A DNA stretch of 64,000 nucleotides from Methylobacteriaceae bacterium. GTDB lineage: Bacteria; Pseudomonadota; Alphaproteobacteria; Rhizobiales; Beijerinckiaceae. How positions within the stretch are numbered: position 1 is the first letter of the stretch; each line of letters starts with the position of its first letter. The notes under the pieces are model-generated. The model was not told the DNA's origin and ran no database searches. It saw nothing but the letters and a program-made list of their open reading frames with translations. Shown here one piece after another: positions 10,874 to 20,092 of this stretch. The DNA lies in contig JACKJE010000001.1 of NCBI GenBank assembly GCA_020638135.1, positions 124,001 through 188,000 on the forward strand, in the 5' to 3' direction. The position numbers and the translations under genes are program-made.

Positions 10874-11227
10874 TTACTCCGCCGCAACCGCGTAGTGCGC
10901 GAAATCGGCCTGTTTGCCGAGGTCCGGACGGACGCTCGGGCCCAGCGTGCGAAAGCGTTCGCGAAAATGTTTCGGCGTCGGCCGACCATCGCGATCGACC
11001 ACGACTTCCGCGAGATAAGCGTCGACGATTTCGTTGCGCGCGACAGCCGCGCCGCCGATCTTCTCCAGCGCTTCAGCATCGACTGCCGTGGTCGCGATCG
11101 CCGCCGCCGCGGGGTCGCGCGTCCAGCCGTGTGCGCCGCGAAACAGAACGTCGCCGGCGCGAAGGTCGTTGGCGATCAGGATCGCCGGCAACAGCGGCTT
11201 TCTCGATGATTGTTTGGTCGCGGACAT
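10874..11227 (-). CDS. DUF2849 domain protein, first gene of the sulfate operon
   Basis: This small protein of ~117 residues belongs to the DUF2849 family, which regularly precedes cysI in Rhizobiales. It shows LPAILIANDLRAGDVLFRG, a tryptophan in GWTRDPAAA, and VDAYLAEVVVDRDGRPTPKHFRERFRT split over its second half. The ATG at 11227 is chosen because GGAG lies 8 bases upstream; longer starts at 11245 or 11272 are possible. Its function is unknown. As leader of the cys operon it may modulate sulfite reductase. The upstream ~270 bases are the expected operon promoter region. Confidence 0.85.
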   Translation of the reverse strand: MSATKQSSRKPLLPAILIANDLRAGDVLFRGAHGWTRDPAAAAIATTAVDAEALEKIGGAAVARNEIVDAYLAEVVVDRDGRPTPKHFRERFRTLGPSVRPDLGKQADFAHYAVAAE

Positions 11228-11497
11228 CTGGCGGTCTCCGGTCATCCTCGCCGAACCAGCGCGTAAGCGCATGCGGCCTGGCTGCTTGCCGAAGAACTAC
11301 GTCTCCAAGACTCCTGTCTCAATCGGGGTCGCGGAGAACGACCTGCCAAACATTTCCCGGAATGGAGATGGATTTTCTCGCGCGCTTCAAACGCCCGCCG
11401 GCGCCGCGACGACGGACGGTCGCATTGCCTTGTCGAGCAAGCGAGCGCGAATGGCGAAACTCAAGCGATTGATGGAGCAGCGAGCCAGGACCGGCGG
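11228..11497. other. Intergenic region upstream of the sulfate operon
   Basis: These 270 bases separate the DUF2849 start from the dehydratase stop. The sulfate operon promoter must lie here, but no convincing -35/-10 pair or known riboswitch fold was recognised. Short open frames on the plus strand are weak and lack good start signals. Confidence 0.4.
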
Positions 11498-13231
11498 TCA
11501 ATAGATCGAGGGTTCGTCGACCGGCCGGCCGAAGTCCGTTTCGAGAAAATCGAAATCGCAGCCCTGATCGGCTTGCCGGATGTGACGCGAGAACATCCAG
11601 CCATAGCCGCGTTCGTAGCGCGGCTGCGGCGCTGGCAGGGCGGCGCGTCGACGCGCAAGCTCTTCGTCGGAAACCTCCAGCGCAATGCGCCGCGCCGGCA
11701 CATCGACCGAGATCATGTCGCCGGTCCGCACCAGCGCGAGCGGCCCGCCCACGTATGATTCCGGCGCGACATGCAGGATGCAGGCGCCGTAGCTCGTGCC
11801 GCTCATGCGCGCATCGGAAATGCGCACCATGTCGCGCACGCCCTGTTTCACCAGTTTCTTCGGGATCGGCAGCATGCCCCATTCCGGCATGCCGGGTCCG
11901 CCGAGCGGGCCGGCGTTGCGCAGCACCAGCACCGTATCTTCCGTTGCGTCGAGATCGTCGCGGTCGATATTCGCTTTCATATCGGCGTAATCGTCGAAGA
12001 CGAGGGCAGGGCCGGTGTGCCTGAGATAGCGCGGCGCGGTCGCCGACGGCTTGATGACGCAGCCCTGCGGCGCGAGATTGCCGCGCAGCACGGCGAGCGC
12101 GCCTTCTCTGTAGATCGCATTGTCGATCGTGCGGATCACGTCGTCGTTGTAGACGGCCGCGCCTTCGAGGCTCTCGGCCCATGTCCTGCCGCTCGCATTG
12201 ATCTGCGTGAGATCGAGCCTGTCCTTCAGCCGCGTCAGCATGCCGAGCAGGCCGCCGGCATAGTAGAAATCCTCCATCAGATATGTGTCGCCGCTCGGCC
12301 TGATATTGGCGATGACCGGCGTCGTGCGGCTCGCTGCGTCGAAATCGTCGAGGCCGATGTCATGGCCCGCGCGCCGCGCCATGGCGATGATGTGGATGAC
12401 GGCGTTGGTCGAGCAGCCCATGGCCATGGCGACGACGATGGCGTTGAGGAAAGACTGCTGCGTCTGGATCTTGTCGGGCGTCAGATCCTCCCACACCATG
12501 TCGACGATGCGCCGACCCGCCGCCGCGCACATGCGGATGTGGTTGCTGTCGGCGGCGGGAATCGAGGATGCGCCCGGCAGCGTCATGCCGATCGTGTCGG
12601 CAAGCGCTGTCATCGTCGCCGCCGTGCCCATGGTCATGCACACGCCATAGCTGCGCGCGATGCCGGCCTCCATCTCGCCCCAGTCCTTGTCGGAAATGTT
12701 GCTGGCGCGCCGTTCGTCCCAATATTTCCAGGCGTCGGAACCTGAGCCGAGCGTCTGCCCTCGCCAGTTGCCGCGCAGCATCGGACCGGCGGGGACAAAG
12801 ATCGAAGGCAGGGCGACGCTGGTCGCCCCGAGCAGCAGGCCGGGCGTGGTCTTGTCGCAACCGCCCATCAGCACGACGCCGTCGACGGAATGCGAGCGGA
12901 TCAGCTCCTCCGTCTCCATCGCCAGAAAATTGCGGTAGAGCATGGTGGTCGGTTTGACGTTGCTCTCCGAGAGCGAAATCGCGGGCAATTCGACCGGAAA
13001 GCCGCCGGCCTGCAGCACGCCGCGTTTGATATCCCCCACGCGCTCCCTGAAATGCGCATGGCACTGGTTGAGATCGGACCAGGTGTTGATGATCGCGATG
13101 ACCGGCTTGCCGCGATATTCCTCCGGCCCATAGCCCATCTGGGCCATGCGCGAGCGATGACCGAACGATCGCAGGTCGTCTGGTGCGAACCAGCGCGCAG
13201 AACGGAGCTGGTCGGGCGTCTTGCGGGCCAT
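11498..13231 (-). CDS. IlvD/EDD family dehydratase, probable L-arabinonate or related sugar-acid dehydratase
   Basis: This 577-residue Fe-S dehydratase removes water from a 2,3-dihydroxy acid. The family signatures are GGCDKTTPGLLLGA (cluster cysteine), MTMGTAATMTALAD, and SDARMSGTSYGACILH near the C-terminus. NQCHAHFRERV and the KTTPGLLLGA form match pentonate dehydratases more than housekeeping IlvD, so arabinonate, xylonate or a similar sugar acid is favoured over the valine pathway substrate. It is cytoplasmic. It stands alone on the minus strand without sugar transporter or dehydrogenase neighbours, so the substrate stays open. Confidence 0.85.
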   Translation of the reverse strand: MARKTPDQLRSARWFAPDDLRSFGHRSRMAQMGYGPEEYRGKPVIAIINTWSDLNQCHAHFRERVGDIKRGVLQAGGFPVELPAISLSESNVKPTTMLYRNFLAMETEELIRSHSVDGVVLMGGCDKTTPGLLLGATSVALPSIFVPAGPMLRGNWRGQTLGSGSDAWKYWDERRASNISDKDWGEMEAGIARSYGVCMTMGTAATMTALADTIGMTLPGASSIPAADSNHIRMCAAAGRRIVDMVWEDLTPDKIQTQQSFLNAIVVAMAMGCSTNAVIHIIAMARRAGHDIGLDDFDAASRTTPVIANIRPSGDTYLMEDFYYAGGLLGMLTRLKDRLDLTQINASGRTWAESLEGAAVYNDDVIRTIDNAIYREGALAVLRGNLAPQGCVIKPSATAPRYLRHTGPALVFDDYADMKANIDRDDLDATEDTVLVLRNAGPLGGPGMPEWGMLPIPKKLVKQGVRDMVRISDARMSGTSYGACILHVAPESYVGGPLALVRTGDMISVDVPARRIALEVSDEELARRRAALPAPQPRYERGYGWMFSRHIRQADQGCDFDFLETDFGRPVDEPSIY

Positions 13232-13382
13232 GATCTCCTCACGACGCTCTCCTGGCGGAGCGCCTTCCAGCGGACGATAGAGCGCGCGCCGGTTCGCGAA
13301 AACTGTCTTTCGCGAGGCGTGGGCAGCGTCGCCGCGGCAAGCGGGGACCGCGGGACGGAAACGGCTCGATTTTAAGCTGAAA

Positions 13383-13456
13383 TGGCTGGGGGACCTGGAT
13401 TCGAACCAAGATTAACGGAGTCAGAGTCCGCTGTTCTACCGTTGAACTATCCCCCA
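13383..13456 (-). tRNA. tRNA-Gln (anticodon CTG)
   Basis: The minus strand folds into a full cloverleaf of 74 bases. The acceptor stem TGGGGGA pairs with TCCCCCA, followed by discriminator G and an encoded CCA. The anticodon stem GCGGA/TCCGT closes the loop CTCTGAC, giving anticodon CTG, which reads CAG glutamine codons. The T arm contains GGTTCGAATCC. It lies alone between the dehydratase gene and ppx. Confidence 0.96.
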
Positions 13457-13670
13457 ACGGACACGCGCGGAAAGCGCGGCGCGTCGGAACGGGGGTCGAG
13501 ATAAAGGCCCGCGCCGCTCGTGTCAACGCCGCGGGCCCGCGCCGCGTGCGCCCGGCGGGTTGCCCGAGCTATGCCAAGGGCTGATGCCGCGTCCCTTTCA
13601 AATGCAGGACTTGCTGATATTCTGAGCCGAAATCGACCGGCCGCCGACGGCCGGGCCGCAGGAGCATATC

Positions 13671-14750
13671 GTGTCGTCGCTTGGGGAAGGCCCGCGCCGG
13701 GAGGAAGCGCAGCGCCGTGCCCGGGATGGGGGGAATGCAGGTCGCGCCAGCCGGGCGCCGCTTTACGCCGCTCTCGATCTCGGCACCAACAATTGCCGCC
13801 TTCTGGTGGCCCGCCCGGCCGGCTATCTGGCGCCGACCGGGGCCGAGGGCTTGCGCGTGGTCGACGCCTATTCCCGTATCGTTCGGCTGGGCGAGGGCCT
13901 GTCCCAGACCGGCCGGCTGAGCGAGGCGGCAATCCGGCGGACCATCGAGGCGCTGGATATCTGCCGCGACAAGATGGACCGGCGCGGCGTCACCAAGGCC
14001 CGCCTGATCGCTACCGAGGCATGCCGCGCGGCCGCCAATGGCGTGGACTTCGTCGAGCGCGTGGCCGAGCGGACGGGATTGCGGCTCGAGATTATCGACC
14101 GGGAGACGGAGGCGCGGCTGGCCGCGCACGGCTGCGGCTCGCTGGCCGATCCCCAGGCCGAGGGCGTGCTTCTGTTCGACATCGGCGGCGGCTCGACGGA
14201 AATCGTCTGGCTTGCGCCGGATCGCGCGCGAAGGCAGGGCGCGCGCAGCGTCACCATCTGGACCTCGATCGAACTCGGCGTCGTTTCGCTTGCCGAACGG
14301 TTCGGCGGGCATCACGTCGACGACAATACGTTCGAGGACATGGTTGCGGCCTTCGACGAGAAGCTCAGGCCCTTCACCCGCAAGGCCATGGAGCAGCGCG
14401 CCTGCGGACGCTTCCACCTGCTCGGCACATCCGGCACGGTCACGACGGTCGCAGGCATCCATCTGGAATTGCCGCGCTACGACCGCCGCCGCGTCGACGG
14501 TCTGTGGATGTCGGCCGACCAGGCCGACGACGCCGTCGAGCGGCTGCGCGCCATGAGCTACGACCAGCGCGCCGCCAACGGCTGTATCGGCCATGAGCGC
14601 GCCGATCTCGTGCTCGCGGGCTGCGCCATTCTGGAAGCTATCCGCCGCGCCTTTCCCGCGCCGCGCATCCGCATCGCCGACCGGGGCCTGCGCGAGGGCA
14701 TATTGCTGGAGCTGATGCGCGCCGACCGCGCCGGGGAGATAGAGGTTTGA
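13671..14750 (+). CDS. ppx: Ppx/GppA family phosphatase
   Basis: This ASKHA-fold enzyme hydrolyses inorganic polyphosphate or guanosine pentaphosphate. The phosphate-1 motif ALDLGTNNCRLLV, the ATEACRAA segment, the phosphate-2 motif LLFDIGGGSTEIVW and GTSGTVTTVAGI are present. At 359 residues it corresponds to the short, single-module form common in alphaproteobacteria. A GTG start at 13671 follows GGAG by 6 bases. Its stop overlaps the TTG start of rlmE, so the two genes are translationally coupled, a pairing seen in related genomes. Confidence 0.9.
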   Translation: MSSLGEGPRREEAQRRARDGGNAGRASRAPLYAALDLGTNNCRLLVARPAGYLAPTGAEGLRVVDAYSRIVRLGEGLSQTGRLSEAAIRRTIEALDICRDKMDRRGVTKARLIATEACRAAANGVDFVERVAERTGLRLEIIDRETEARLAAHGCGSLADPQAEGVLLFDIGGGSTEIVWLAPDRARRQGARSVTIWTSIELGVVSLAERFGGHHVDDNTFEDMVAAFDEKLRPFTRKAMEQRACGRFHLLGTSGTVTTVAGIHLELPRYDRRRVDGLWMSADQADDAVERLRAMSYDQRAANGCIGHERADLVLAGCAILEAIRRAFPAPRIRIADRGLREGILLELMRADRAGEIEV

Positions 14751-15469
14751 CGGCTGGCAGGCAGGGTCCCGGCGGCAAGGACGAGAAGGCGCGCGGCGGC
14801 TCGCTCAAGACGCGCGTGAAGACCGCGCGCAAGCGCTCGCTGTCGTCGACGCTCTGGCTCGAACGGCAATTGAACGATCCATACGTGGCGCGCGCAAAGC
14901 GCGAGGGCTGGCGCTCGCGCGCGGCCTACAAGCTGATCGAGATCGACGAGCGCTACCATCTGCTGAAGCCCGGCATGCGCGTGCTCGATCTCGGCGCAGC
15001 GCCCGGCGGCTGGTCGCAGGTGGCGGCGAAGAAGGTGAAGTCCGAAGACGGTAAGGGGAGGGTCGTCGGCATCGACCTGCTGGAAATCGAGCACATCCCC
15101 GGCGTCGAATTCACGGTGATGGATTTTCTGGACGAGGATGCGCCCGACCGGCTGAAGGATATGCTCGGCGGGCAGGCGGACGCCGTTGTTTCCGATATGG
15201 CCGCAAACGCTACGGGCCACCGTCAGACCGATCACCTGCGCATCGTCGCACTCGCCGAAATGGCCGCCGAATTCGCGAGTGAAGTGCTGGCGCCCGGGGG
15301 GTTCTTTCTGGCCAAGGTGCTGCAGGGCGGCACGGAGAACGAACTGCTCGCGAAATTGAAGCGGGATTTTGCGACCGTGCGCCACGTGAAGCCCGAGGCG
15401 AGCCGCAAGGATTCCGCAGAGCTGTATGTGCTGGCGACAGGCTTCCGGGGCGCGCATACGGCGGAGTAG
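14747..15469 (+). CDS. rlmE: 23S rRNA (uridine-2552) 2'-O-methyltransferase
   Basis: RlmE (FtsJ/RrmJ) methylates U2552 in the peptidyl transferase A-loop using S-adenosylmethionine. The sequence shows the SAM-binding motif VLDLGAAPGGWSQVA, then DFLDEDAP, and VVSDMAANATGH. Catalytic lysines are in RSRAAYKLIEID and GGFFLAKVLQG. The ~35-residue N-terminal basic tail (KARGGSLKTRVKTARKR) is an alphaproteobacterial extension. It starts with TTG overlapping the ppx stop. The 240-residue length is normal. Confidence 0.94.
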   Translation: MTAGRQGPGGKDEKARGGSLKTRVKTARKRSLSSTLWLERQLNDPYVARAKREGWRSRAAYKLIEIDERYHLLKPGMRVLDLGAAPGGWSQVAAKKVKSEDGKGRVVGIDLLEIEHIPGVEFTVMDFLDEDAPDRLKDMLGGQADAVVSDMAANATGHRQTDHLRIVALAEMAAEFASEVLAPGGFFLAKVLQGGTENELLAKLKRDFATVRHVKPEASRKDSAELYVLATGFRGAHTAE

Positions 15470-15515
15470 TCTTGCCCACAACGCGATGCGAACGACGTCG
15501 CGAGGGGAGGACGAC

Positions 15516-16772
15516 ATGACCGACACGCCGGTAATGGTGACGACGGACCCGCTGCACGCGAAGCCGAAATTCAGCGGCCCGGCGGAGGAAGTCGCGCCCG
15601 GCGTCTTCATGCATTCGCTCTTCGTCAATTCTTATGCGCTGAAGACGCCGGACGGGATGCTGCTTGTTGACCCCGGCACGGCGCGCGGCGCGCCCTCCGT
15701 GCACGCGGCGATCCGAGGATGGACCAACGAGCCCGTCCACACGATCGTCTACACGCACGGCCATCTCGATCATGCTTTCGGCGGCAAACCTTTTCTCGCG
15801 GAGGGCTCGGTCCGCAACATCGTCGCGCAGGAGAATTGCGTCGGCCGTTTCCAGCGCTATTCGCTGACGCATGGTTTCAACGAACTCATCAACCAGCGTC
15901 AGTTCGGTTCGGACAAATTGCGTTTCCCCAACGAATTCGACTGGCCGACGCTGACGTTCCGCGATGGCCTGTCGCAGCGCATGGGCGATCTCGAAATCCG
16001 CTATCGCGCCGCCAAGGGCGAGACGGACGACCATTGCTACGTCTGGATTCCCGAAAAATCCTATCTTTTTACGGGCGACCTTATCATCTGGCGCTCGCCG
16101 AACTGCGGCAATCCGCAGAAGGTGCAACGTTACCCCGTCGAATGGGCGGAGGCGCTTGAGGAAATGGCCGCGCTCGACGCGCAATGGCTGTTTCCCGGCC
16201 ATGGCCTGGTCGTGCATGGCAAGACGGAAGTGCGCCGCGTGCTGACCGAAACCGCGCGCTATCTGCGCCACATCATCGATCAGGTCGTGCCGCTGCTGAA
16301 CGCTGGCAAGAGCCCGGAGGAGATCGTCGCCGCAGTCGATTCCGATCCCGAACTCGCGGCAAGGCCCTATCTGCTCGAACTCTACGATCACCCCAAATTC
16401 ATTGTGCGCAATCTCATCCGTCGTTGGGGCGGCTGGTGGAATGGCGACGCAGCCGATCTCTTCCCGGCAAGTTCCGCGCGGCAGGCGCAAGAGATCGCCG
16501 CGCTCGCCGGCGGCGTCCCCGCGCTCATCGCGCGCGGACGTGCGCTGCTTGCTGCGGACGATCTCGAAATGGCCTGCCATGTCGCGGAATGGGCGATACG
16601 CGTCGCCCCGGAAAATGTCGCCGCGCTCGAACTGAAGCGCGACGCCTACGAGAAGCGCGGCGCGTCGACCGGAAACCTGATGGCGCAGGGCATCTATCGC
16701 GGCGCGATGAACGAGGCGCTGGTCGCGCTCGGCCAAGAGCGCGCGCAGAAGGCCGGCGGTTACTCATTGTGA
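15516..16772 (+). CDS. Metallo-beta-lactamase-fold hydrolase with alkylsulfatase-type dimerisation region
   Basis: This 418-residue protein has the metal motif THGHLDHAFGG (HxHxDH), a second region DDHCYVWIPEKSYLFTGDL, and FPGHG for the third metal site. After residue ~240 there is an alkyl-sulfatase dimerisation-like helical segment (ARPYLLELYDHPKFIVRNLIRRWGGWW) ending with a TPR-like AWAIRVAPENVAALELK. Relatives such as SdsA1 hydrolyse alkyl sulfates but carry a further C-terminal SCP2 domain, which is missing here. The substrate is therefore uncertain. The ATG at 15516 follows GAGGGGAGG. It has no signal peptide. It stands between rlmE and a convergent hypothetical gene. Confidence 0.8.
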   Translation: MTDTPVMVTTDPLHAKPKFSGPAEEVAPGVFMHSLFVNSYALKTPDGMLLVDPGTARGAPSVHAAIRGWTNEPVHTIVYTHGHLDHAFGGKPFLAEGSVRNIVAQENCVGRFQRYSLTHGFNELINQRQFGSDKLRFPNEFDWPTLTFRDGLSQRMGDLEIRYRAAKGETDDHCYVWIPEKSYLFTGDLIIWRSPNCGNPQKVQRYPVEWAEALEEMAALDAQWLFPGHGLVVHGKTEVRRVLTETARYLRHIIDQVVPLLNAGKSPEEIVAAVDSDPELAARPYLLELYDHPKFIVRNLIRRWGGWWNGDAADLFPASSARQAQEIAALAGGVPALIARGRALLAADDLEMACHVAEWAIRVAPENVAALELKRDAYEKRGASTGNLMAQGIYRGAMNEALVALGQERAQKAGGYSL

Positions 16773-16782
16773 GGCGGCGCGC

Positions 16783-17136
16783 CTAGCCCAGCCAGCGCCC
16801 TTCCTGCGCGCTGAAGCTCACGACGCATGCTGTCCGGGCGCCGCCGCGCAGATAGACGAGCGTGATCTCGGTTTCGCCGTTCTTGCGGCGCTTGGCGTCC
16901 AGCCTGTCGATCGTCGCGCGTTCGCCGGCCTCGAGCCTATGCAGCGCGCCCTGCGGCTCGCAATGCAGGCCGACGACGCTGGCGAAGACGAGGGTTACGG
17001 TCTGCGGGGTCTCGGTGTCCGCCGGCTCGAACCGCAGTGTCAGGCTGCGTGTCATCGCATTGTAGTCGATCAGCGCGAGCGCGGCGCCGCCGAGATCGAC
17101 GCCCGCAATGAGATCGTCCAGAGCCGGTCTGCTCAT
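16783..17136 (-). CDS. Hypothetical protein downstream of dgt
   Basis: This 117-residue protein begins MSRPALDDLIAGVDLGG and is rich in short beta-strand-like stretches (LTLRFEPADTETPQTVTLVF). No family was recognised and there is no signal or membrane segment. Its ATG at 17136 overlaps the last four bases of dgt, so it is co-translated with dgt. A longer frame opens upstream but overlaps dgt and is rejected. Function unknown. Confidence 0.6.
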   Translation of the reverse strand: MSRPALDDLIAGVDLGGAALALIDYNAMTRSLTLRFEPADTETPQTVTLVFASVVGLHCEPQGALHRLEAGERATIDRLDAKRRKNGETEITLVYLRGGARTACVVSFSAQEGRWLG

Positions 17137-18362
17137 GCGAGGTCCATTTCCGCGTCGATCAGCCGCCGATATTCGTTGAGTGCATAACGGTCCGTCATGC
17201 CGGCGATATAGTCCGCCACCACGCGCGCGCGCGCCGCATCGCCCCGCGCGCCCTTGTAGGCGCCTTCCCATTCGAGCGGCATGGCGCCGGGGTCGCCGAG
17301 AAAAAGCGGGAACAATTCGTCCACGATCCGCGCCGCCTTTTCGCGCACGCGCATGACCTCGGCGTGGCGATACATTGCGGTGAACAGGAAGGTCTTGATC
17401 GACCGGTCCGCTGCAATCATGGCGGGCGAGAAGGCGACGACCTGTCGGCCGGCGGCGCGAATCTCCGCCGCGCTTTCCGCGCCCGCTCCGGCGATCCGTC
17501 GCGCGCTTTCCCGCAACGCGTCCTCGATGAAACGCGTGATGATGCGCCGCCCGAGCTCATGGATCACGCGTGCGCGTTCGAGCGCGCCGTAGGCCGTCTC
17601 GATTTCCGTGAGCAATTCGTCGACGAAGGGCGATGCGGCGCGCAGGTCGCCCAGTTCGAAAAGCCCCGCGCGCAGCCCGTCGTCGATGTCGTGCGCATCA
17701 TAGGCGATGTCGTCGGCGATCGCCGCCGCCTGCGCCTCGGCGCTCGCGTGGGACGCGAGTTCGAGTGATCCGACCGTGGTCGCACATTCCGCGTCGAAAT
17801 CGAGGATCGGCTTCGGCACGCCATGCGCGGCGAATTTTGGCGTCGGCGCGCCGTCCGGCGTCGTCAGCGGCCCGTTGTGCTTGACGAGGCCTTCGAGCGT
17901 CTCCCAGGTCAGGTTGAGCCCGTCGAACCGCGCATAGCGCCGCTCCAGCCGTGTAACCAGCCGCAGCGCCTGGGCATTGTGATCGAACCCACCATAGGGG
18001 CGCATCAGCGCGTCGAGCGCGTCCTCGCCGACATGGCCGAACGGCGTATGGCCGAGATCATGCGCCAGCGCCAGCGCCTCGGCGAGATCGTCGTCGAGAC
18101 GCAGGCCGCGCGACAGGGCCCGGGCGATCTGCGCCACCTCGATCGTATGCGTGAGCCGGGTGCGGAAATGGTCGCCGCCGAGCGGCACGAACACTTGCGT
18201 CTTGTGCGCAAGACGGCGGAAAGCGGTGGAATGGACGATCCGATCGCGGTCGCGCTGGAATTCCGTGCGGGTCGGGGAAGCGGGCTCCGCCACGAGCCGG
18301 CCCCGGCTGCGCGCGGCGTCGCAGGCGTAGGGGGCGAGAACGGGCGTCGCGGCGACGGGCAT
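17133..18362 (-). CDS. dgt: Deoxyguanosinetriphosphate triphosphohydrolase-like protein (HD superfamily)
   Basis: This cytoplasmic HD-domain enzyme converts dGTP or other dNTPs to nucleoside and triphosphate. It shows RDRIVHSTAFRRLAHKTQVF, the first metal His in TRLTHTIEVAQIAR, and the HD core ALAHDLGHTPFGHVGE, followed later by ADDIAYDAHDIDDGL. The 409-residue length fits the alphaproteobacterial dgt2-type family. The ATG at 18362 (MPVAATPVLAPYA) is chosen; longer upstream frames overlap erpA control DNA. It diverges from erpA across ~109 bases, an arrangement known in Rhizobiales. Confidence 0.93.
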   Translation of the reverse strand: MPVAATPVLAPYACDAARSRGRLVAEPASPTRTEFQRDRDRIVHSTAFRRLAHKTQVFVPLGGDHFRTRLTHTIEVAQIARALSRGLRLDDDLAEALALAHDLGHTPFGHVGEDALDALMRPYGGFDHNAQALRLVTRLERRYARFDGLNLTWETLEGLVKHNGPLTTPDGAPTPKFAAHGVPKPILDFDAECATTVGSLELASHASAEAQAAAIADDIAYDAHDIDDGLRAGLFELGDLRAASPFVDELLTEIETAYGALERARVIHELGRRIITRFIEDALRESARRIAGAGAESAAEIRAAGRQVVAFSPAMIAADRSIKTFLFTAMYRHAEVMRVREKAARIVDELFPLFLGDPGAMPLEWEGAYKGARGDAARARVVADYIAGMTDRYALNEYRRLIDAEMDLA

Positions 18363-18471
18363 GGCGATGGAACGGTCTCCGGCGGCGCCGTTGAAAGCGC
18401 AGCCCCAGCGGCTTATCTTGGGGGAGCCTTGCAAGGCAAGCCGGACCTTGAACCCGAGCTGGATGGAAAAG

Positions 18472-18822
18472 ATGGACATTGCGACCCAGGAGGCGGCGGG
18501 CGACGTCGTCCTCACAGAGCGCGCCGCGCGGCGCGTCGCCAAGATCATGCAGAGCGAAAAGCCGGGCTCGGCCCTGCGCATCTCCGTCAACGGCGGCGGA
18601 TGCTCCGGTTTTCAATACGCCTTCGACATCGTTCAGGATCGCGCCGACGACGACCTGACGCTCGAGCGCGATGGCGCGACCGTCCTGATCGATCCCGTCA
18701 GCCTCGAATACATGAAGGGCTGCAAGATCGACTTCGTCGACGACCTCATCGGGCAGTCCTTCAAGATCGACAATCCCAACGCCACTGCGTCCTGCGGCTG
18801 CGGAACCAGCTTCTCGATTTGA
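18472..18822 (+). CDS. erpA: Iron-sulfur cluster insertion protein ErpA
   Basis: This A-type carrier delivers Fe-S clusters to apoproteins in the cytoplasm. The three conserved cysteines are visible in NGGGCSGFQYAF and in the C-terminal ASCGCGTSFSI. LTERAARRVAKIM and MKGCKIDFVDDLIGQSF are family typical. The 116-residue form starts at ATG 18472 (MDIATQ) with GGAAAAG just upstream; ATG 18463 is the alternative. It is divergent from dgt. Confidence 0.93.
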   Translation: MDIATQEAAGDVVLTERAARRVAKIMQSEKPGSALRISVNGGGCSGFQYAFDIVQDRADDDLTLERDGATVLIDPVSLEYMKGCKIDFVDDLIGQSFKIDNPNATASCGCGTSFSI

Positions 18823-18846
18823 TCTGCCGCAGCACAGCTTCCTGAA

Positions 18847-18868
18847 TGGGCGCCGAGAAGCGCGCCCA
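18847..18868. terminator. Hairpin between convergent erpA and L,D-transpeptidase genes
   Basis: TGGGCGC and GCGCCCA form a 7-bp stem with an 8-base loop between the two convergent stops. There is no strong T-run on either side, so it is only a possible shared terminator. Confidence 0.35.
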
Positions 18869-18873
18869 CGCCG

Positions 18874-19863
18874 TCAGGCGGTCGTGACGATCACGAAATC
18901 CTTGCCCGATCGGGTGTCTGGCGACAGCGGCGCATCGGTCACGATCAAAGTCATGCCGGGGTGCATGCGCGACCTGATTTCGCCGACGAACTGAGGGTCG
19001 ACGCCGACGCGAAGTATCGCGCTCGAATCGATCTTCAGGTCGGGTTCGGATGCGTGATGCGTGATCGCGGTCCAATGCAGGCCGCGCTTTCCTTCATGCG
19101 CGCCATTGAGCACGAAGACATGCGAGCCGAGCTTGTCGCCCGGCGCCATGGCAAGCGATTGCCTGGCGACGGCACGATCGTTTTCGATCAGTTCGATCAC
19201 TCGGTCGGCGGACGAGACCAGCACGCTCGTGATCGGATACTCCTGGCCTTGCGCCCAGTCCGACGGACGTTTCTTGCCCTCGAGCGAGGCGACGACGTGC
19301 TCGAATTCGTGCTCCGCATAGGAGCCGAGAATCATGCCGGGATGGGTGAGTTCCCAGGGATCGGAATGCGACCCGGCGATGATGACTGGCGTGCCGAGAT
19401 GTGTGATCGAGAACAGCAATTCCGAGAATTTCAGCGGCAGACGCACGCAGCCGTGCGACGCCGGATAGCCCGGCAGTTTGCCGGCGTGAAGCGCGATGCC
19501 CGACCATGTCAGTCGATTCGTGTTCGGCATGGGCGCATTGTTGTAGGTCGATGACCGATGATGTTTGTCCTTTTGCAGGACGACGAAAACCCCTGTCGGC
19601 GTTTCGTGCCCGGCCTTGCCGGTCGAGCAGGTCGAAACCGCCACGCGAACGCCGTTGCGATAGACGTGCACACGCTGCTGCGGGATCGATACGACAACCG
19701 ACACGGGGCCTTCCGCCGCCCGTTCCGGATGCCAGGTGAATTCGCCGGGCTTGAGCTGCGAAATCTCTTTGAGCGTTTCCTCGCCGATCGCGAGGCCGCC
19801 GGTGAGTACGACCCCGGCGCCGATCGCGCCGCGGACGAATGAACGCCGATCGACACAAGTCAT
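18874..19863 (-). CDS. L,D-transpeptidase (YkuD family)
   Basis: This periplasmic enzyme makes 3-3 peptidoglycan cross-links or attaches lipoproteins. The N-terminus (CVDRRSFVRGAIGAGVVLTGGLAIG) is a signal peptide with twin arginines, possibly Tat-type. The YkuD domain spans residues ~55-165 with HGCVRL as the catalytic His-Gly-Cys core, preceded by IALHAGKLPGYPAS. Residues ~165-329 are an additional C-terminal region with no recognised motif. The 329-residue length is longer than minimal YkuD proteins. It converges with erpA. Confidence 0.88.
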   Translation of the reverse strand: MTCVDRRSFVRGAIGAGVVLTGGLAIGEETLKEISQLKPGEFTWHPERAAEGPVSVVVSIPQQRVHVYRNGVRVAVSTCSTGKAGHETPTGVFVVLQKDKHHRSSTYNNAPMPNTNRLTWSGIALHAGKLPGYPASHGCVRLPLKFSELLFSITHLGTPVIIAGSHSDPWELTHPGMILGSYAEHEFEHVVASLEGKKRPSDWAQGQEYPITSVLVSSADRVIELIENDRAVARQSLAMAPGDKLGSHVFVLNGAHEGKRGLHWTAITHHASEPDLKIDSSAILRVGVDPQFVGEIRSRMHPGMTLIVTDAPLSPDTRSGKDFVIVTTA

Positions 19864-20092
19864 GCTGATCCCCCTGCTGCGACGCTTGGTCGGCGCGCCG
19901 CCCCGCCAGCTTGATCCAGATCGGGTCGGAATTGCAATGCGGGCGTCGGGTGCAGGCGCGCCGCATCAGCCCGCAAAGCCGTTAACCAGTACGTCGCAGG
20001 ACGAATCTCCGCCACAGAGGCGACTTTTTCCCGCCATGCTGGGCCGCGACGCTTCCGACGTTGCGCCTGTTCGGCGCCTATCCGAGGCCGTC

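Noticed and set aside
15210..16736. Open minus-strand frame of 508 codons
   Set aside because: Antisense to rlmE and the metallo-hydrolase; no domain features.
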